Positions 1 to 5,497 of a DNA stretch of 5,497 bases are shown here, piece after piece. The translations under genes were made by a program, and so were the position numbers. The stretch is from a bacterium. Its GTDB lineage: Bacteria > Campylobacterota > Campylobacteria > Campylobacterales > Sulfurimonadaceae. Location of the stretch: contig JAHJFL010000041.1 of assembly GCA_018824795.1 (NCBI GenBank), positions 1-5,497 of the forward strand, written 5' to 3'. Under the pieces are notes generated by a model, which did not search any database, was not told where the DNA came from, and saw only the letters and a list, made by a program, of their open reading frames with translations. Every line of letters starts with the position of its first letter. The stretch's first letter is position 1.

Positions 1-1616
1 ACATGCCAAATATCATTATATCCTGTACTTCCGACTGTTGGCGCTGTGTAAGTGCGTGAAGTGCCATTGGCCGTTCTAACATTTACAACTGCGTTTCCTT
101 CACTCATAGTGTCATTTCCAGCATAGTGGTGAACATAATATTTATAGATTCCGTCTGGTTCTACGCTACATAAAGTCGTTGTTTCTGGTCCAACACCATC
201 TATGTCATCACGGTCTAGTGTTGCTATGATTCCATCTGCACATGTTATTTGAGTGTCTCCTGTATATTGACCTATAATTTTATTATAGTATGCAAGATGA
301 AAACGTGTGCTGCTTGTATCAGGACCAGTTAAATGTGAATCTAGGTCTCTTGGATTTGCACTCCAATCCAAAGTTATTACGGCAAAAGCATCATTTAAAA
401 GAATAGATTCTGATGTATTTGCATATATTGGAAGATTTTCTGTCTGTTCTGGTCCATATACTGTCACTGTTACATATCTTGTATAATAAGCACTATTAGT
501 AATTTGGACAGTATATACATTAACAGGTAATTCTACGGAATATGCTCCATAAGCATCTGTTGTAACTGTAGTAACGGCTGTACTTAAACGTTCATTGTAA
601 CCTGCTCTGAATACTAGAGTGGAATCTGCAACACCGGTGTCTGTTGTTCTACCATCAAAAATGGATCCAGTTAATACTGTAGTAGCATTTACTTCAGTAT
701 TTGGGAACATAGGCACAGAACCAATATTTGTTGTAGTAAGCATAAATGCTGAAACATTTGGAATATACTGAGTTACATAGCCATCTGCCTCAACAGTTAC
801 ATCATATACACGCATTGTTTGTACTTGTGCCGTAAACGTACCATTAACATCTGTTGTTGTACTAATATTACGTTCAGTGCTATCTGTTAAAGTGATTTGA
901 GCGCCAGCGATATTACTATTGTCCTGTACATTATACACTTTGCCTGTAAAGTCAATATTTGCAACACTAATATCATAATTCAAAGTATCCAAAGTAGTAT
1001 TTTCATCTACGCGAATAATCACATCATCTTCATTTAATTCTATGTCAAGTCCATCTAAAAGAGCATCATATCCTGTATGATCGGCATTAAAAGCACTTGT
1101 AAAATGATTAAAATCACTTACGTTATCTGCTGTCATTCTTGCTGCTAAAGCTGCTGATAATTGCTGAGCTATAGCTGCAATTTGTGTATTCACATTTGAT
1201 GGAACAGTCGTGTTTTGAAAACTACTTAACAATTGTGCTGCTCCACCTAGTAAATTTAAAGTTTCTGCAGCTTGATTCACCACGTAACTTGTCAATGGAG
1301 TCACATTTGTAGTTCCTGTTCTTGACGTTGAAAATGAATAAAGAGTTGTTCCATCTCTATCAAGTATAGCTCTCACCACTATTGGCTGAGTTAATCCTCC
1401 AGTATTGACTGTATATCTTCCTGTTGAAAGAGAATGACCTTCAACTACCCTACCATTGTTACCAACGAATGTAAGCGCTGCTGCCGCTCCAGCACCAGTG
1501 GCTACAGTACCACTCATTGTAGAACTTGTTGCATCCGTTGTGACAGATTCAGAACCACAACCTGCAAAAAAAATAAAAGACAATGATACGCCTAAAATTA
1601 AAATTAACTTCTTCAT
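1..1616 (-). CDS. Multidomain surface lipoprotein with two carboxypeptidase-regulatory-like modules and a YfaP-like domain (C-terminus beyond the window)
   Basis: The reverse strand is open without a stop from an ATG at 1616 to the left edge: 538 complete codons, with the C-terminus missing. The start is supported by an AAGGAG Shine-Dalgarno at 1625-1630, 8 nt upstream. Residues 1-20 form a lipoprotein signal (KK, hydrophobic core, FFAGC), so Cys20 should be lipidated; Gly at +2 suggests outer-membrane sorting by the E. coli rule. Residues 33-112 are beta-rich and Thr-rich, with SGTVATG and NVTPLTS stretches common in the first domain of such lipoproteins, followed by a helical part (about 113-200). 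Residues 221-290 and 314-400 look like two carboxypeptidase-regulatory/CNA-B-like beta-sandwich repeats (TTDVNGTF, TTDAYGAY). From about 411 the sequence resembles the YfaP/DUF2135-type domain: LDWSANPRDLDSHLTGP, then a LDRDD...GPETT stretch. Cys459 and Cys483 could pair as a disulfide. The role is unknown; adhesion or envelope binding is only inference. Confidence 0.85.
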   Translation of the reverse strand, partial: MKKLILILGVSLSFIFFAGCGSESVTTDATSSTMSGTVATGAGAAAALTFVGNNGRVVEGHSLSTGRYTVNTGGLTQPIVVRAILDRDGTTLYSFSTSRTGTTNVTPLTSYVVNQAAETLNLLGGAAQLLSSFQNTTVPSNVNTQIAAIAQQLSAALAARMTADNVSDFNHFTSAFNADHTGYDALLDGLDIELNEDDVIIRVDENTTLDTLNYDISVANIDFTGKVYNVQDNSNIAGAQITLTDSTERNISTTTDVNGTFTAQVQTMRVYDVTVEADGYVTQYIPNVSAFMLTTTNIGSVPMFPNTEVNATTVLTGSIFDGRTTDTGVADSTLVFRAGYNERLSTAVTTVTTDAYGAYSVELPVNVYTVQITNSAYYTRYVTVTVYGPEQTENLPIYANTSESILLNDAFAVITLDWSANPRDLDSHLTGPDTSSTRFHLAYYNKIIGQYTGDTQITCADGIIATLDRDDIDGVGPETTTLCSVEPDGIYKYYVHHYAGNDTMSEGNAVVNVRTANGTSRTYTAPTVGSTGYNDIWH

Positions 1617-1624
1617 TACACATA

Positions 1625-1630
1625 CTCCTT
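1625..1630 (-). promoter_or_regulatory. Shine-Dalgarno of the lipoprotein gene
   Basis: Read on the minus strand this is AAGGAG, 8 nt before the ATG at 1616-1614. It is the strongest ribosome binding site in the window and fixes the lipoprotein start, which also places the lipobox at the expected distance. Confidence 0.75.
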
Positions 1631-1650
1631 CAGAGTTTAATAAAATTTAA

Positions 1651-1665
1651 CGAAAATGATTTTCG
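1651..1665. promoter_or_regulatory. Perfect 15-bp palindrome, Fur-box-like operator candidate
   Basis: The sequence CGAAAATGATTTTCG is a perfect 7-1-7 inverted repeat around a central G. Compared with the classical Fur 7-1-7 core TGATAATGATTATCA it matches at 11 of 15 positions. It lies 35 nt upstream of the lipoprotein ATG and immediately downstream of that gene's candidate -10 boxes, where a bound repressor would block transcription. That the regulator is Fur is inference. The palindrome could instead serve another dimeric regulator, or form a short hairpin in the 5' leader. Confidence 0.4.
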
Positions 1666-1672
1666 AATAAAC

Positions 1673-1693
1673 ATTATACATTTTATAACAAAA
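1673..1693 (-). promoter_or_regulatory. Candidate sigma-70 promoter region of the lipoprotein gene
   Basis: On the minus strand two overlapping -10 candidates are seen. One is TATAAA at 1687-1682, preceded by TTTTG plus one base (1693-1689), an extended -10 arrangement typical of Campylobacterota. The other is an exact TATAAT at 1678-1673. Predicted transcription starts fall at roughly 1675 or 1666, giving a leader of about 50-60 nt that contains the palindrome at 1651-1665. No convincing -35 box is present, as usual in this phylum. The region is AT-rich, so chance matches are possible. Confidence 0.4.
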
Positions 1694-1725
1694 TATTTAC
1701 TTAATTAACTATTTACAACATATGG

Positions 1726-1743
1726 TCGCTTTTATAAAAACGA
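1726..1743. repeat. Imperfect 18-bp dyad in the divergent intergenic region
   Basis: TCGCTTTTATAAAAACGA is symmetric except for one mismatched pair (C1729 against A1740); its core TTTTATAAAA is a perfect palindrome. It sits between the lipoprotein promoter candidates and the purF promoter candidate, about 70-85 bp upstream of the latter. It could be a regulator site acting on either gene, or chance symmetry in AT-rich DNA. Confidence 0.25.
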
Positions 1744-1804
1744 TCTCTTTTTAAAACTAAATATTCCAAACTAATTCCTTTTCCTTTCATTTTATTTATA
1801 GGTA

Positions 1805-1818
1805 TTTTGAGTATAATT
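1805..1818 (+). promoter_or_regulatory. Candidate purF promoter
   Basis: TTTTG at 1805-1809 is followed two bases later by TATAATT at 1812-1818. This matches the Campylobacterota sigma-70 pattern of a T-rich/G element at about -16 and a TATAAT -10 box, with no recognisable -35. Transcription would begin near 1824, about 10 nt before the Shine-Dalgarno at 1834-1839. It would therefore start downstream of the TTG at 1807, arguing against that TTG as the translation start. Confidence 0.5.
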
Positions 1819-1833
1819 GCGCCAATAATATAC

Positions 1834-1839
1834 AAGGAA
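1834..1839 (+). promoter_or_regulatory. Shine-Dalgarno deciding the purF start
   Basis: AAGGAA lies 6 nt before TTG 1846-1848. It is too far (18 nt) from ATG 1858, whose own upstream AGAAG is only 2 nt away. It therefore favours the TTG at 1846 over the ATG at 1858. Confidence 0.45.
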
Positions 1840-1845
1840 TCTATT

Positions 1846-3201
1846 TTGCTAGAAGATATGAACGAAAAGTGTGCTGTCGTAGGTATTTATGGCCATCAGG
1901 AAGCTTCAAAATTAGCTTATTTCTCTCTCCATTCTCTCCAACACCGCGGTCAAGAAGCGGCTGGAATCAGTTCTTCTGATGGTAAAAAACTTCATACTAT
2001 CAAAAATCGCGGTCTTGTTATGCGTGTCTTTAACGAAAGAAAGCTCGCAACTTTAAGCGGTTCAAGTGCTGTCGGGCACACTCGTTACTCTACTGCAGGA
2101 GATGACTCAATCCTCGATGCGCAACCTGTATTTGCAAGATATGATTTGGGTGAAATGGCAATCGTTCACAATGGAAATCTTACAAACGCAGAAGAAGTTC
2201 GTAACAAACTCATTGAAAAAGGTGCAATTTTTCAAACTTTTATGGATACTGAAAATCTTATCCACCTTATTGCAAAAAGTGAAAAAGAAAAACTTATTGA
2301 CAGAATCATCGATGCTGTTCACAGAATCGAAGGTGCTTTTTCTTTAGTATTTTTAAGTAGAACAAAAATGTTTGCAATGCGTGACCGTCATGGTTTTAGA
2401 CCTTTGAGCCTTGGAAGACTCCCAAATGGAGGATACATCGTAGCAAGTGAAACTTGTGCATTTGACCTTGTAGGTGCAGAGTTTGTACGCGATGTTAGAG
2501 CCGGAGAACTTTTGGTTTTTGCTGAGGGAAAAGAACCTGAATCTATTCAAGTTTTTGAGCCAACTCCGAAGCACTGTATTTTTGAATATGTCTACTTTGC
2601 AAGACCTGACTCTACGGTTTTTGGCCAATCCGTCTATCAAATGAGAAAAAATATGGGTAAAGAACTGGCAAAAGTTCAGCCGGTAGAAGCTGATGTTGTC
2701 ATACCTGTTCCAGATGGCGGTGTTCCTGCTGCTATTGGATATGCTCAAGAGAGTGGCATACCTTACGAGATGGGTATTATGAGAAATCACTATATCGGTC
2801 GTACTTTCATTGAACCTACGCAAGAGATGCGTGACTTAAAAGTAAAAATGAAACTCTCTCCTATGCCAAATGTTATCGCCGGGAAAAGAGTTGTTGTTAT
2901 AGATGACTCCATTGTCCGCGGAACCACTTCAAAACGCATAGTGAGAATGCTTAAAGAAGCCGGGGCAAAAGAGGTTCACATGAGAGTATCTTCCCCACCT
3001 ACGACCGACCCTTGTTTTTATGGAGTAGATACACCGGACAAAGACAAACTGATTGCTGCAAACATGACTTTAGAGCAAATCTGTGAATATATTGAAGCTG
3101 ATTCTTTAGCATACCTTGACGAAGCAGCACTTTTACGAAGCGTAAATGCAACAGAGGATAACTACTGTACAGCTTGTTTTACCGGCAAGTACATAGTATA
3201 G
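1846..3201 (+). CDS. purF: Amidophosphoribosyltransferase (glutamine PRPP amidotransferase)
   Basis: This enzyme catalyses the committed first step of purine synthesis: PRPP plus glutamine gives 5-phosphoribosylamine, glutamate and pyrophosphate, in the cytoplasm. With the TTG start it is 451 residues (447 from ATG 1858), near the short end of the family. The N-terminal class II glutaminase domain shows the nucleophile Cys9 after a short leader, HRGQE (33-37), GHTRYSTAG (77-85) and NGN (109-111). The C-terminal phosphoribosyltransferase domain carries the PRPP loop IDDSIVRGTT (352-361). Cys244, Cys390, Cys441 and Cys444 match the four [4Fe-4S] ligands of the B. subtilis-type enzyme, so this is the Fe-S form whose propeptide is normally removed to expose Cys. 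The start is uncertain: TTG 1846 has the better ribosome binding site, while ATG 1858 (leader MNEK) is the plain alternative. The next gene follows after 7 nt. Confidence 0.96.
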   Translation: MLEDMNEKCAVVGIYGHQEASKLAYFSLHSLQHRGQEAAGISSSDGKKLHTIKNRGLVMRVFNERKLATLSGSSAVGHTRYSTAGDDSILDAQPVFARYDLGEMAIVHNGNLTNAEEVRNKLIEKGAIFQTFMDTENLIHLIAKSEKEKLIDRIIDAVHRIEGAFSLVFLSRTKMFAMRDRHGFRPLSLGRLPNGGYIVASETCAFDLVGAEFVRDVRAGELLVFAEGKEPESIQVFEPTPKHCIFEYVYFARPDSTVFGQSVYQMRKNMGKELAKVQPVEADVVIPVPDGGVPAAIGYAQESGIPYEMGIMRNHYIGRTFIEPTQEMRDLKVKMKLSPMPNVIAGKRVVVIDDSIVRGTTSKRIVRMLKEAGAKEVHMRVSSPPTTDPCFYGVDTPDKDKLIAANMTLEQICEYIEADSLAYLDEAALLRSVNATEDNYCTACFTGKYIV

Positions 3202-3208
3202 AGATTTT

Positions 3209-4168
3209 TTGCAACAAATTTATACTTATGGTAACTACCTAAAAGAGAAATTCGGCACTAAAGTTTATAAGGTAGGTATCAATATATCGGGTTTTACTTG
3301 TCCCAATATTGACGGAACTGTAGCAAAAGGCGGATGCACTTTTTGTGAAAACGACTCTTTTAGTGCAAGCACAAATGAAGTTCAAGAGCTCAAAGGTTTT
3401 CACCTCAATCTAGATTCAGAGACGAATCCCTATCTTGACAAACAACTCGAACAACTTTCCATCCAATTCAATGCCATCAGCAAACGCCAGATGAGTGAAT
3501 ACGGTGCACAAAAGTTTATCGTCTATTTTCAATCTTTCACAAATACCTATGCTCCGTTTGAAACACTCAAAGCTCTTTATGAAAAAGCTCTTTCCTTTCC
3601 TAATGTTGTAGGTTTAAGCATAGGAACAAGATCTGACAGTATTACAAATGAAACACTTGAGTATCTAGCAGAACTCGCCAAAAAAACAGAGATATGGATA
3701 GAGTTTGGAATCCAGTCAGTTTTTGATGAAACACTTGAAAAAATCAATCGCGGTCATGATAGTGCAAATGTAAAAGAGTGGATACTTAAGTCAAAAAAAG
3801 CCGGTTTAAATGTATGTGGGCATCTTATTTTCGGTCTTCCAGGCGAAAATGCGGCCATGATGCTTGAAACTGCCAAACAAGCCTATGATTGGGGCATTGA
3901 CTCTGTAAAATATCATCCGCTTTATGTTGTCAAAAGAACAGCATTGGCAAATGAATTTATACGAGGGGAATTTACACCCATAAGTGAAGAAGAGTATCTC
4001 ACAGTACTTTTAAAAGCACTGCAAATGAAACCGGAAAATATGTCGGTTCAAAGAATTACCGCCGGTATCAACAATGACTCTCTTCTAGCTCCGTCGTGGT
4101 GCAAAGATAAAAATATACAAATAAAAAACATCAATAAAGCCCTTAAACCTTTAGGACTTAAATACTAG
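3209..4168 (+). CDS. Radical SAM protein, YhcC/YtqA family (TIGR01212 type)
   Basis: The product has 319 residues, about the usual family length. It starts at TTG 3209, 7 nt after the purF stop, with only a weak AGAGA upstream; no ATG or GTG lies nearby in frame, so translation is probably coupled to purF. The N-terminus (YTYGNYLKEKFG, then YKVGINISGFTCPN) is characteristic of the family. The cluster cysteines are spaced C31-x11-C43-x2-C46 rather than the common CxxxCxxC. Later family motifs are YFQSFTNTYAP (106-116), SIGTRSD (137-143), EFGIQS (165-170) and CGHLIFGLPGE (203-213), which build the SAM-binding barrel. The reaction of E. coli YhcC is not established. From memory, B. subtilis YtqA has been linked to wobble-uridine (mnm5U34-type) tRNA modification; transferring that role here is inference. 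It is a cytoplasmic [4Fe-4S] enzyme, probably in an operon with purF. Confidence 0.9.
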   Translation: MQQIYTYGNYLKEKFGTKVYKVGINISGFTCPNIDGTVAKGGCTFCENDSFSASTNEVQELKGFHLNLDSETNPYLDKQLEQLSIQFNAISKRQMSEYGAQKFIVYFQSFTNTYAPFETLKALYEKALSFPNVVGLSIGTRSDSITNETLEYLAELAKKTEIWIEFGIQSVFDETLEKINRGHDSANVKEWILKSKKAGLNVCGHLIFGLPGENAAMMLETAKQAYDWGIDSVKYHPLYVVKRTALANEFIRGEFTPISEEEYLTVLLKALQMKPENMSVQRITAGINNDSLLAPSWCKDKNIQIKNINKALKPLGLKY

Positions 4169-4180
4169 ACTTAATGTCCT
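4153..4180. terminator. Stem-loop candidate across the convergent stop codons (possible bidirectional terminator)
   Basis: AGGACTTAA (4153-4161) can pair with TTAATGTCCT (4171-4180), leaving one bulged T and a 9-nt loop. The structure spans the stop codons of both converging genes. It is AT-rich and has no T-run after it on either strand, so it would be a weak intrinsic terminator at best. It is listed because no other terminator-like structure is seen at this junction. Confidence 0.25.
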
Positions 4181-4719
4181 CTCACGGTTGAAAAGTCGGC
4201 AACGTTTCTAAAATAAGGCGGAAAATCGAAATAGACTCTAAACTGCTCTACCTCTCCGGGCTTTAAATTTTTTGCAACTACAAACTCTTTTATAATTGTT
4301 TGCGGTTTATATAAAACATTTGCACCACCGCCAAAAAATTCTACAAATCCGCTTGGAGCGAAAAATGAACCTGCTTTCACGTTTCCTGTAACATGTCCTT
4401 TATTTACAAGTTTTATCTCAAACGTTACTTCACCAATAGCGTAATTGCCCTCATTTTTTACCACACCTGTATATATAATCTGTTCTGTACTAAGTAATCT
4501 TTTATTTTCTAGCTTATAAAGTTTGACAACCTTTGTGTATTTATCTACCACTACAACAGAAAAAACAGCAAAAAGCGTAAAGATAGCTGTAATAGAGAGT
4601 GCCATAGGTAAGATAAGTCTCTTTTTTTCTTGCCTAAACGCTGTAATTAAACCACCAATATAGAGAATAAATAAAATAAAAAAAGTAAAGTAATGCCAAT
4701 AGTTTAATAATGTCGTCAT
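4171..4719 (-). CDS. DUF2393-type membrane protein, second of the pair
   Basis: The product has 182 residues. Two hydrophobic helices (about 9-28 and 36-58) flank the basic loop RQEKKR; by the positive-inside rule the loop is cytoplasmic and the C-terminal domain (about 60-182) periplasmic. That domain is beta-rich, with TGVVKNEGNYAIGEV (84-98), a Gly-rich FFGGGAN turn (128-134), then LKPGEVEQFRVYFDFPPYF (152-170). This resembles immunoglobulin-like FxLYD-type domains and, by recognition rather than search, the DUF2393 family common in Campylobacterota. The ATG overlaps the stop of the upstream gene as ATGA, so translation is probably coupled. Shared architecture and a VVxGxLxN/YTGVVKN strand suggest it is a diverged paralogue of its neighbour. 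Its function is unknown. Its stop codon lies 2 bp from that of the converging radical SAM gene. Confidence 0.82.
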   Translation of the reverse strand: MTTLLNYWHYFTFFILFILYIGGLITAFRQEKKRLILPMALSITAIFTLFAVFSVVVVDKYTKVVKLYKLENKRLLSTEQIIYTGVVKNEGNYAIGEVTFEIKLVNKGHVTGNVKAGSFFAPSGFVEFFGGGANVLYKPQTIIKEFVVAKNLKPGEVEQFRVYFDFPPYFRNVADFSTVRGH

Positions 4720-5231
4720 GAGTTACAATCCGCTTTTAGTGAAATATTATACTCTCCAGAATAGGTAAACGGTTCTATAATTATCTTAAACTCTCTCTGA
4801 GTACCTACAGAAATCTGTTCCTCAACAATCGACATATTTTTAAATGGATTAAATGGATATATATAGTTTTTGTATTTATTTGAACTTACTTTATACGCAC
4901 TTGCGGTAATAGTACAACTTTTAAAATTAAATTTAGAATCATTTGTCAATGTCCCTTTTACAACAACTGCTTCTGTAAAATTTAACTTTTGCTGACTCTG
5001 TAATATTAAAGAATTTTTATATAAATAATCATGCATATATTTATACCCTAAAGTTGGACTAAGAGTTAAGCTCGCAAAAGATAATAATATTAGAAAAAGG
5101 GCTAAACCAAGCTTCTTTCTTAGGATAATGGCTAAAATAATAAATAGTAAAAAAAGAATAAACGCAGTACCAAAAAGGATATAATCGTAAACGATAAGGT
5201 TATCTATAAATAAACTTATTTTTTCTTTCAT
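4716..5231 (-). CDS. DUF2393-type membrane protein, first of the pair
   Basis: The product has 171 residues. Two hydrophobic helices (about 16-37 and 41-60) are separated by RKK, which predicts a hairpin with both ends in the periplasm. The periplasmic part (about 61-171) has a VVVKGTLTNDSKFNFKSC stretch (89-106), then REFKIIIEPFTYSGEYNISL (146-165), a beta-sandwich-like pattern. It contains just two cysteines, Cys106 and Cys169, both in the periplasmic region and able to form a disulfide. I recognise it as DUF2393-like; the role is unknown. The start ATG shares its A with the TAA stop of the HisE gene (TAATG), and its stop overlaps the next ATG (ATGA). It is therefore the middle gene of a tightly coupled three-gene unit. 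No strong Shine-Dalgarno precedes it, consistent with re-initiation. Confidence 0.82.
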   Translation of the reverse strand: MKEKISLFIDNLIVYDYILFGTAFILFLLFIILAIILRKKLGLALFLILLSFASLTLSPTLGYKYMHDYLYKNSLILQSQQKLNFTEAVVVKGTLTNDSKFNFKSCTITASAYKVSSNKYKNYIYPFNPFKNMSIVEEQISVGTQREFKIIIEPFTYSGEYNISLKADCNS

Positions 5232-5497
5232 TAATCTTTTCTTGCGTTTTTTTCGGCTATTCCGCTCATGTTAAATCTACGGGCCAACTCTTGCTTTATT
5301 CTGTCTGGAGAGATGTTTTTGACCGCTAATGCTACAAGAACATGATACGTTAAATCAGCTGCTTCATAGATCATCTCAGCTTCGTCATTGTCTTTGTAAG
5401 CAAAGCTGAATTCTCCTGCTTCTTCCACAACTTTTTTCAAAATTGTATTATCACCTTTAGACATAAGCTTCGCTGTCCAAGAACTCTCAGGATCTGC
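5231..5497 (-). CDS. hisE: Phosphoribosyl-ATP pyrophosphatase domain, HisE or C-terminal part of HisIE (N-terminus beyond the window)
   Basis: HisE hydrolyses phosphoribosyl-ATP to phosphoribosyl-AMP and pyrophosphate, the second step of histidine synthesis, in the cytoplasm. The frame is open from the right edge to a TAA at 5233-5231, giving 88 visible residues. They begin ADPESSWTAKLMSKG, the usual opening of the HisE domain (compare ADPxSSYTAxL). The MazG-like helical metal-binding pattern is complete: EEAGE (Glu25, Glu26, Glu29 of the visible part), then YEAADLTYH with Glu45 and Asp48. Because the frame continues upstream of the Met at 5464 with conserved HisE sequence, that Met is internal and not the start. 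Many Campylobacterota carry a HisI-HisE fusion, so the missing part may be a HisI cyclohydrolase domain; the window cannot decide between a fusion and a stand-alone gene. The stop overlaps the next start by one base. Confidence 0.93.
   Translation of the reverse strand, partial: ADPESSWTAKLMSKGDNTILKKVVEEAGEFSFAYKDNDEAEMIYEAADLTYHVLVALAVKNISPDRIKQELARRFNMSGIAEKNARKD

Noticed and set aside
1456..1650. Plus-strand 64-codon open frame rich in Ala, Val and Pro
   Set aside because: It is antisense to the N-terminus and leader of the lipoprotein gene, has no ribosome site, and its Ala/Pro run mirrors the Gly/Ala codons of the real gene.
1807..1845. In-frame N-terminal extension of PurF from TTG 1807
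   Set aside because: No Shine-Dalgarno precedes it, the extra residues lie outside the conserved family start, and the candidate -10 box at 1812-1817 lies within this stretch.
1617..1845. A small RNA or tRNA in the divergent intergenic region
   Set aside because: The stretch is very AT-rich, with no cloverleaf or long GC stem; the only structures are the short palindromes listed above.
2107..2322. Minus-strand 71-codon frame inside purF
   Set aside because: It is antisense to the glutaminase domain with Phe/Asn-rich, uninformative composition; it is a shadow of the AT-rich coding strand.
2066..2347. Plus-strand 93-codon frame inside purF
   Set aside because: It lies in another frame of a strongly conserved gene and resembles no recognisable protein.
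2353..2823. Minus-strand 156-codon frame inside purF
   Set aside because: It is antisense to the conserved phosphoribosyltransferase region; no domain, ribosome site or sensible composition supports it.
5231..5464. A complete small 77-residue gene starting at the Met at 5464
   Set aside because: The frame continues to the window edge with conserved HisE residues (ADPESSWTAKL), so this Met is internal to a longer gene.

Overview
The window looks like chromosomal DNA of a free-living Campylobacterota (Epsilonproteobacteria) species, most like Sulfurimonas or Sulfuricurvum. This rests on the low GC, promoters of the TTTTG...TATAAT type without a clear -35 box, a short PurF that keeps its Fe-S cysteines, and two adjacent DUF2393-type membrane proteins. 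The genus is inferred from general resemblance, not from a search.

Layout. Positions 1-1616 (minus strand) hold the first 538 codons of a large secreted lipoprotein that runs off the left edge. It has a lipobox, an N-terminal beta/helical region, two carboxypeptidase-regulatory-like beta-sandwich modules and a YfaP-like domain. Its gene is divergent from purF across about 230 bp (1617-1845). That AT-rich spacer carries candidate promoters for both directions, a perfect 15-bp Fur-box-like palindrome just upstream of the lipoprotein gene, and a second imperfect dyad. On the plus strand, purF (glutamine-PRPP amidotransferase, first step of purine synthesis) is followed after 7 nt by a YhcC/YtqA-type radical SAM gene, so the two probably form one operon. 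On the minus strand, entering from the right edge, the HisE domain of a phosphoribosyl-ATP pyrophosphatase (probably a HisIE fusion) is followed by two DUF2393-type membrane proteins. Those three genes are joined by TAATG and ATGA overlaps. The two operons converge with only 2 bp between their stop codons.

Themes. purF and hisE both belong to PRPP-consuming pathways and face each other. The purF and radical SAM products should both carry [4Fe-4S] clusters. The DUF2393 pair appears to be a diverged tandem duplication of two-helix, periplasm-facing proteins with no known role, translationally tied to a housekeeping histidine gene. I see no mobile element, CRISPR array, RNA gene or obvious novel defence-type system. 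The least explained items are the lipoprotein with its Fur-like operator and the DUF2393 pair.
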